A stretch of 64,000 nt of DNA from NCBI RefSeq assembly GCF_021117345.1, contig NZ_CP088261.1, forward strand, positions 248,001-312,000, written 5' to 3'. A program made the translations under genes and the position numbers. Each line of letters starts with the position of its first letter. The stretch's first letter is position 1. The notes under the pieces were generated by a model. That model did not search any database, had not been told where the DNA came from, and was given only the letters and a program-made list of their open reading frames with translations. Positions 63,772 to 64,000 of the stretch are shown here, piece by piece. Source of the stretch: Microbacterium sp. cx-55. GTDB lineage: Bacteria; Actinomycetota; Actinomycetes; Actinomycetales; Microbacteriaceae.

Positions 63772-64000
63772 TTTGTGCAGTAAATCATGTTGATCGGGCT
63801 GAAGGCCACCTGGTTATAGGCGGTCGAATCGAGCTTGCGTGCAGTGACGCCTCCGTTCTTCGAGACCTTCCACTTCTGCAGCGTGAAGTACCGATATGTA
63901 CCCATGACGTAAGCCTTGTACGACGTACCTGCCGAAAGCTTCGGAGAGGTGCACCCCATAGAGCCTGTCACGCTCGCGGTAACCGAGATCCCCAGAGTCG
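63768..64000 (-). CDS. Exported protein, N-terminus beyond the window
   Basis: The open frame runs from the right edge to a stop at 63768, giving 76 residues of the C-terminal part of a protein rich in Ser, Thr, Tyr and Gly (GISVTASVTGSMGCTSP near the edge, then SYKAYVMGTYRYFTLQKWK). It has two cysteines and beta-strand character, as in secreted actinobacterial proteins. A GTG at 63971 could start translation, but the frame continues upstream without a ribosome site, so the true start is probably off the edge. It is coupled to the small membrane protein gene downstream. Confidence 0.55.
   Translation of the reverse strand, partial: TLGISVTASVTGSMGCTSPKLSAGTSYKAYVMGTYRYFTLQKWKVSKNGGVTARKLDSTAYNQVAFSPINMIYCTK

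Overview
The window is high-GC actinobacterial DNA, most like Microbacterium or a close relative in the Microbacteriaceae. The evidence is the gene order tilS-hpt-ftsH-folE-folP-folB-folK-DUF3180-PH-PH-DUF2520-panC-lysS...clpC, the very frequent GTG starts and 4-bp ATGA/GTGA overlaps, the short actinobacterial-type N-acetylglutamate synthase, and the constant use of the word GGATGC/GCATCC in genes and terminators. The genus is inferred from style and synteny and was not tested by any search.

Layout. 1-2161: the start of a DAACS symporter and a small two-gene unit of unknown function. 2390-6841: a 4.4-kb, visibly lower-GC island in the 3' half of a tRNA-Phe gene, with the displaced 3' half of that tRNA and its terminator at the far end. 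It has no integrase. It carries two divergent operons around a nested inverted repeat: a leftward three-gene operon (unknown protein, Pol-beta-like nucleotidyltransferase, DUF262/DGQQR protein) and a rightward Pycsar pair (PycTM effector, PycC nucleotide cyclase). 6882-7094: tRNA-Asp and tRNA-Glu. 7315-22102: an M23 cell-wall hydrolase, ppa, and the folate/pantothenate/lysS housekeeping block with tilS, hpt and ftsH. 22159-31881: DUF4192 protein, phospholipase-D-type cardiolipin synthase, lipoprotein, a DUF559 nuclease-like gene between clusters of dispersed palindromes, clpC, N-acetylglutamate synthase. 32237-39221: a catabolic locus made of an Eat-type permease, glutamine-synthetase-like ligase, C26 amidase, aldehyde dehydrogenase, SDR and FadR-type regulator, best read as B12-independent ethanolamine use through gamma-glutamyl intermediates. 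39689-41864: a small SseB-like protein and radA. 42219-55268: a purine salvage/catabolism region with an eight-gene leftward operon (adenosine deaminase, exported protein, BMP-type nucleoside ABC transporter, adenine deaminase, acyl-CoA-dehydrogenase-like flavoprotein), a divergent nucleoside deaminase, a GntR/UTRA regulator, and a PPC-domain protein divergent from an amidohydrolase. 55333-61179: a peptide/opine-type ABC transporter and a creatininase-family amidohydrolase. 61185-64000: L-lactate dehydrogenase, an LLM F420-type oxidoreductase, tRNA-Ser(CGA), and two small genes at the right edge.

How the parts work together. The island looks like a compact anti-phage cassette: Pycsar is an established abortive defence, and the adjacent nucleotidyltransferase-DUF262 operon is the best candidate here for an undescribed system. 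In the purine region, similar ACTTGT-N2-ACAAGT sites in two divergent promoters suggest that one GntR regulator controls nucleoside uptake and deamination together with the amidohydrolase/ABC/creatininase genes. Non-coding space is rich in structure: two families of dispersed palindromes, a 36-bp minisatellite, tandem copies of gene 3' ends at several convergent junctions, and -10 boxes placed exactly 6 nt before start codons, which predict leaderless mRNAs.
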